NCBI GenBank assembly: GCA_050084515.1
Contig: CM114273.1
Location: 26,350,001 to 26,414,000 of the forward strand
Length of the DNA stretch: 64,000 bases
Source of the DNA: Blasia pusilla
Taxonomy: Eukaryota; Marchantiophyta; Marchantiopsida; Blasiales
Direction of reading: 5' to 3'
In this document: positions 63,032-64,000 of the stretch, piece after piece
Layout: every line of letters begins with the position of its first letter
Position numbering within the stretch: position 1 is the stretch's first letter
Program-made: the position numbers and the translations under genes
The notes under the pieces: model-generated
What the model was told of the DNA's origin: nothing
Databases searched by the model: none
Seen by the model: only the letters and a program-made list of their open reading frames with translations

Positions 63032-64000
63032 GACACAAAATCAATGCAAATCTAGATTCAATGAGTTGTACTTCGAATTTGCATTTGATATTCATGGGAA
63101 TTATTTCAACCTTGTTTTCACACCTTTTACAAGGTTTTGTCATATCAATAGATAGTCATTTTTTGCTTCTCACCATAGATAGTCATACATGAGCAAGAAG
63201 TATGAATAGGAAAATCCACTCAACATATTTGAGGACTAGATTACATAGTCATACATGAGCAAGTACTCAACTCGCGTACTTTGATCTCTCTAGATAGAAC
63301 CCCATGTTCCCTAGCTTTGCATGTGAAAAGAGTCGGGACATATCTATAGAAACTCTCTATAGGTCGCGCGCTGCAACCAAATTCTAACATGAAATAAGCA
63401 CAAAGAGGGCGGATAGTAGTGATCCATGAAATTTCGAGCCAACTCTGAAACGCCTCTAGCTACGGGAAAGGTTTTAGCTCGAAAGAGAGGGGTATAGGAA
63501 TAGTGCACGGACCTGCATGCAAGTCACATGCTCTTACAATCAGATCCTTGGATAGAGTAACATAAAATGGAGAACTTGCATGAAAACTCTTGTGCCCACG
63601 AAGGACTCGAAAACTTGCACATAGAATCCCAGCGACCTGTCTCCAATGGAGACGAGAACCTCAGTGATTCAGGAGAACACCTAGGGAAGAATAGGGCGGA
63701 CTCATGCGACTGAGGTTCTACTCAAGGCCCCTTTGACACAAATCAAACAGAAAATATATCAAGCGAAGACATCCTAAAACTTGGCGGGAAGCAAAAAATA
63801 GTCAAAAACCTTGAAAGGAGGCAGGAGAGGGTGGACTCAAGAGCGATTGAGTCAACGCTCTCACTAAAATTGCTAAAAATCCAACAATCCGTGTATAGGA
63901 GAAGTAGTGGGAGGAAGGGGTGTCATACTCTATAGCGTGTGAGGCCATTCCTTGCTAACGGGCATCATCTGCACTAGAGAAGTGGAGCAAACCTGAGAGT
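63032..64000. other. Intergenic DNA to the window end
   Basis: An 18-base direct repeat, TAGTCATACATGAGCAAG, occurs near 63180 and 63247. Nothing else was recognised. Confidence 0.5.

Overview
This is nuclear DNA of a land plant. Three genes can be rebuilt exon by exon with GT-AG introns in phase: a class I protein disulfide isomerase, the mitochondrial ABC transporter ATM3/ABCB25, and a glutathione S-transferase. Their proteins align with my recollection of the Arabidopsis PDI and ATM3 sequences. The many decayed Ty3/gypsy, Ty1/copia and non-LTR retroelements, short introns and AT-rich intergenic DNA would suit a bryophyte or lycophyte, but the species cannot be fixed from the sequence.

Layout. 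1-12 kb is a retroelement graveyard: a decayed protein with an SDGDARRR motif, a 387-bp tandem repeat, an internally deleted Ty3/gypsy element whose pol ends in a PHD finger, and a copia integrase relic. 12.4-17.2 kb (+) is the PDI gene, preceded by two TGACGTGG (ER-stress type) motifs. 19.8-28.3 kb (-) is ATM3 with 20 exons, converging on PDI. 30.7-34.3 kb (-) is the GST gene, whose first exon or exons I could not place. 35.8-37.2 kb is a GC-richer stretch with a TCAC microsatellite and a small ABC-like fragment. 37-43 kb is mostly empty, AT-rich and repetitive, with a (GA)n tract of about 105 bp. 44-47.6 kb (-) is a decayed non-LTR retroelement with reverse transcriptase. 51-57.6 kb is less AT-rich and holds a small secreted eight-cysteine (lipid-transfer-like) protein. 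57.6-64 kb is again repeat DNA, including a second relic of the gypsy LTR and a 343-bp tandem repeat.

The three main genes all belong to thiol or glutathione chemistry: PDI makes disulfides in the ER, ATM3 exports a glutathione-linked sulfur compound from mitochondria, and GST uses glutathione. They are separately transcribed, so the clustering may be chance. No CRISPR array, rRNA or tRNA was seen, and no clearly new system could be supported. The most unusual items are the PHD-tipped gypsy pol, the repeated head-to-tail LTR junctions, and the duplicated splice donor inside an ATM3 intron.
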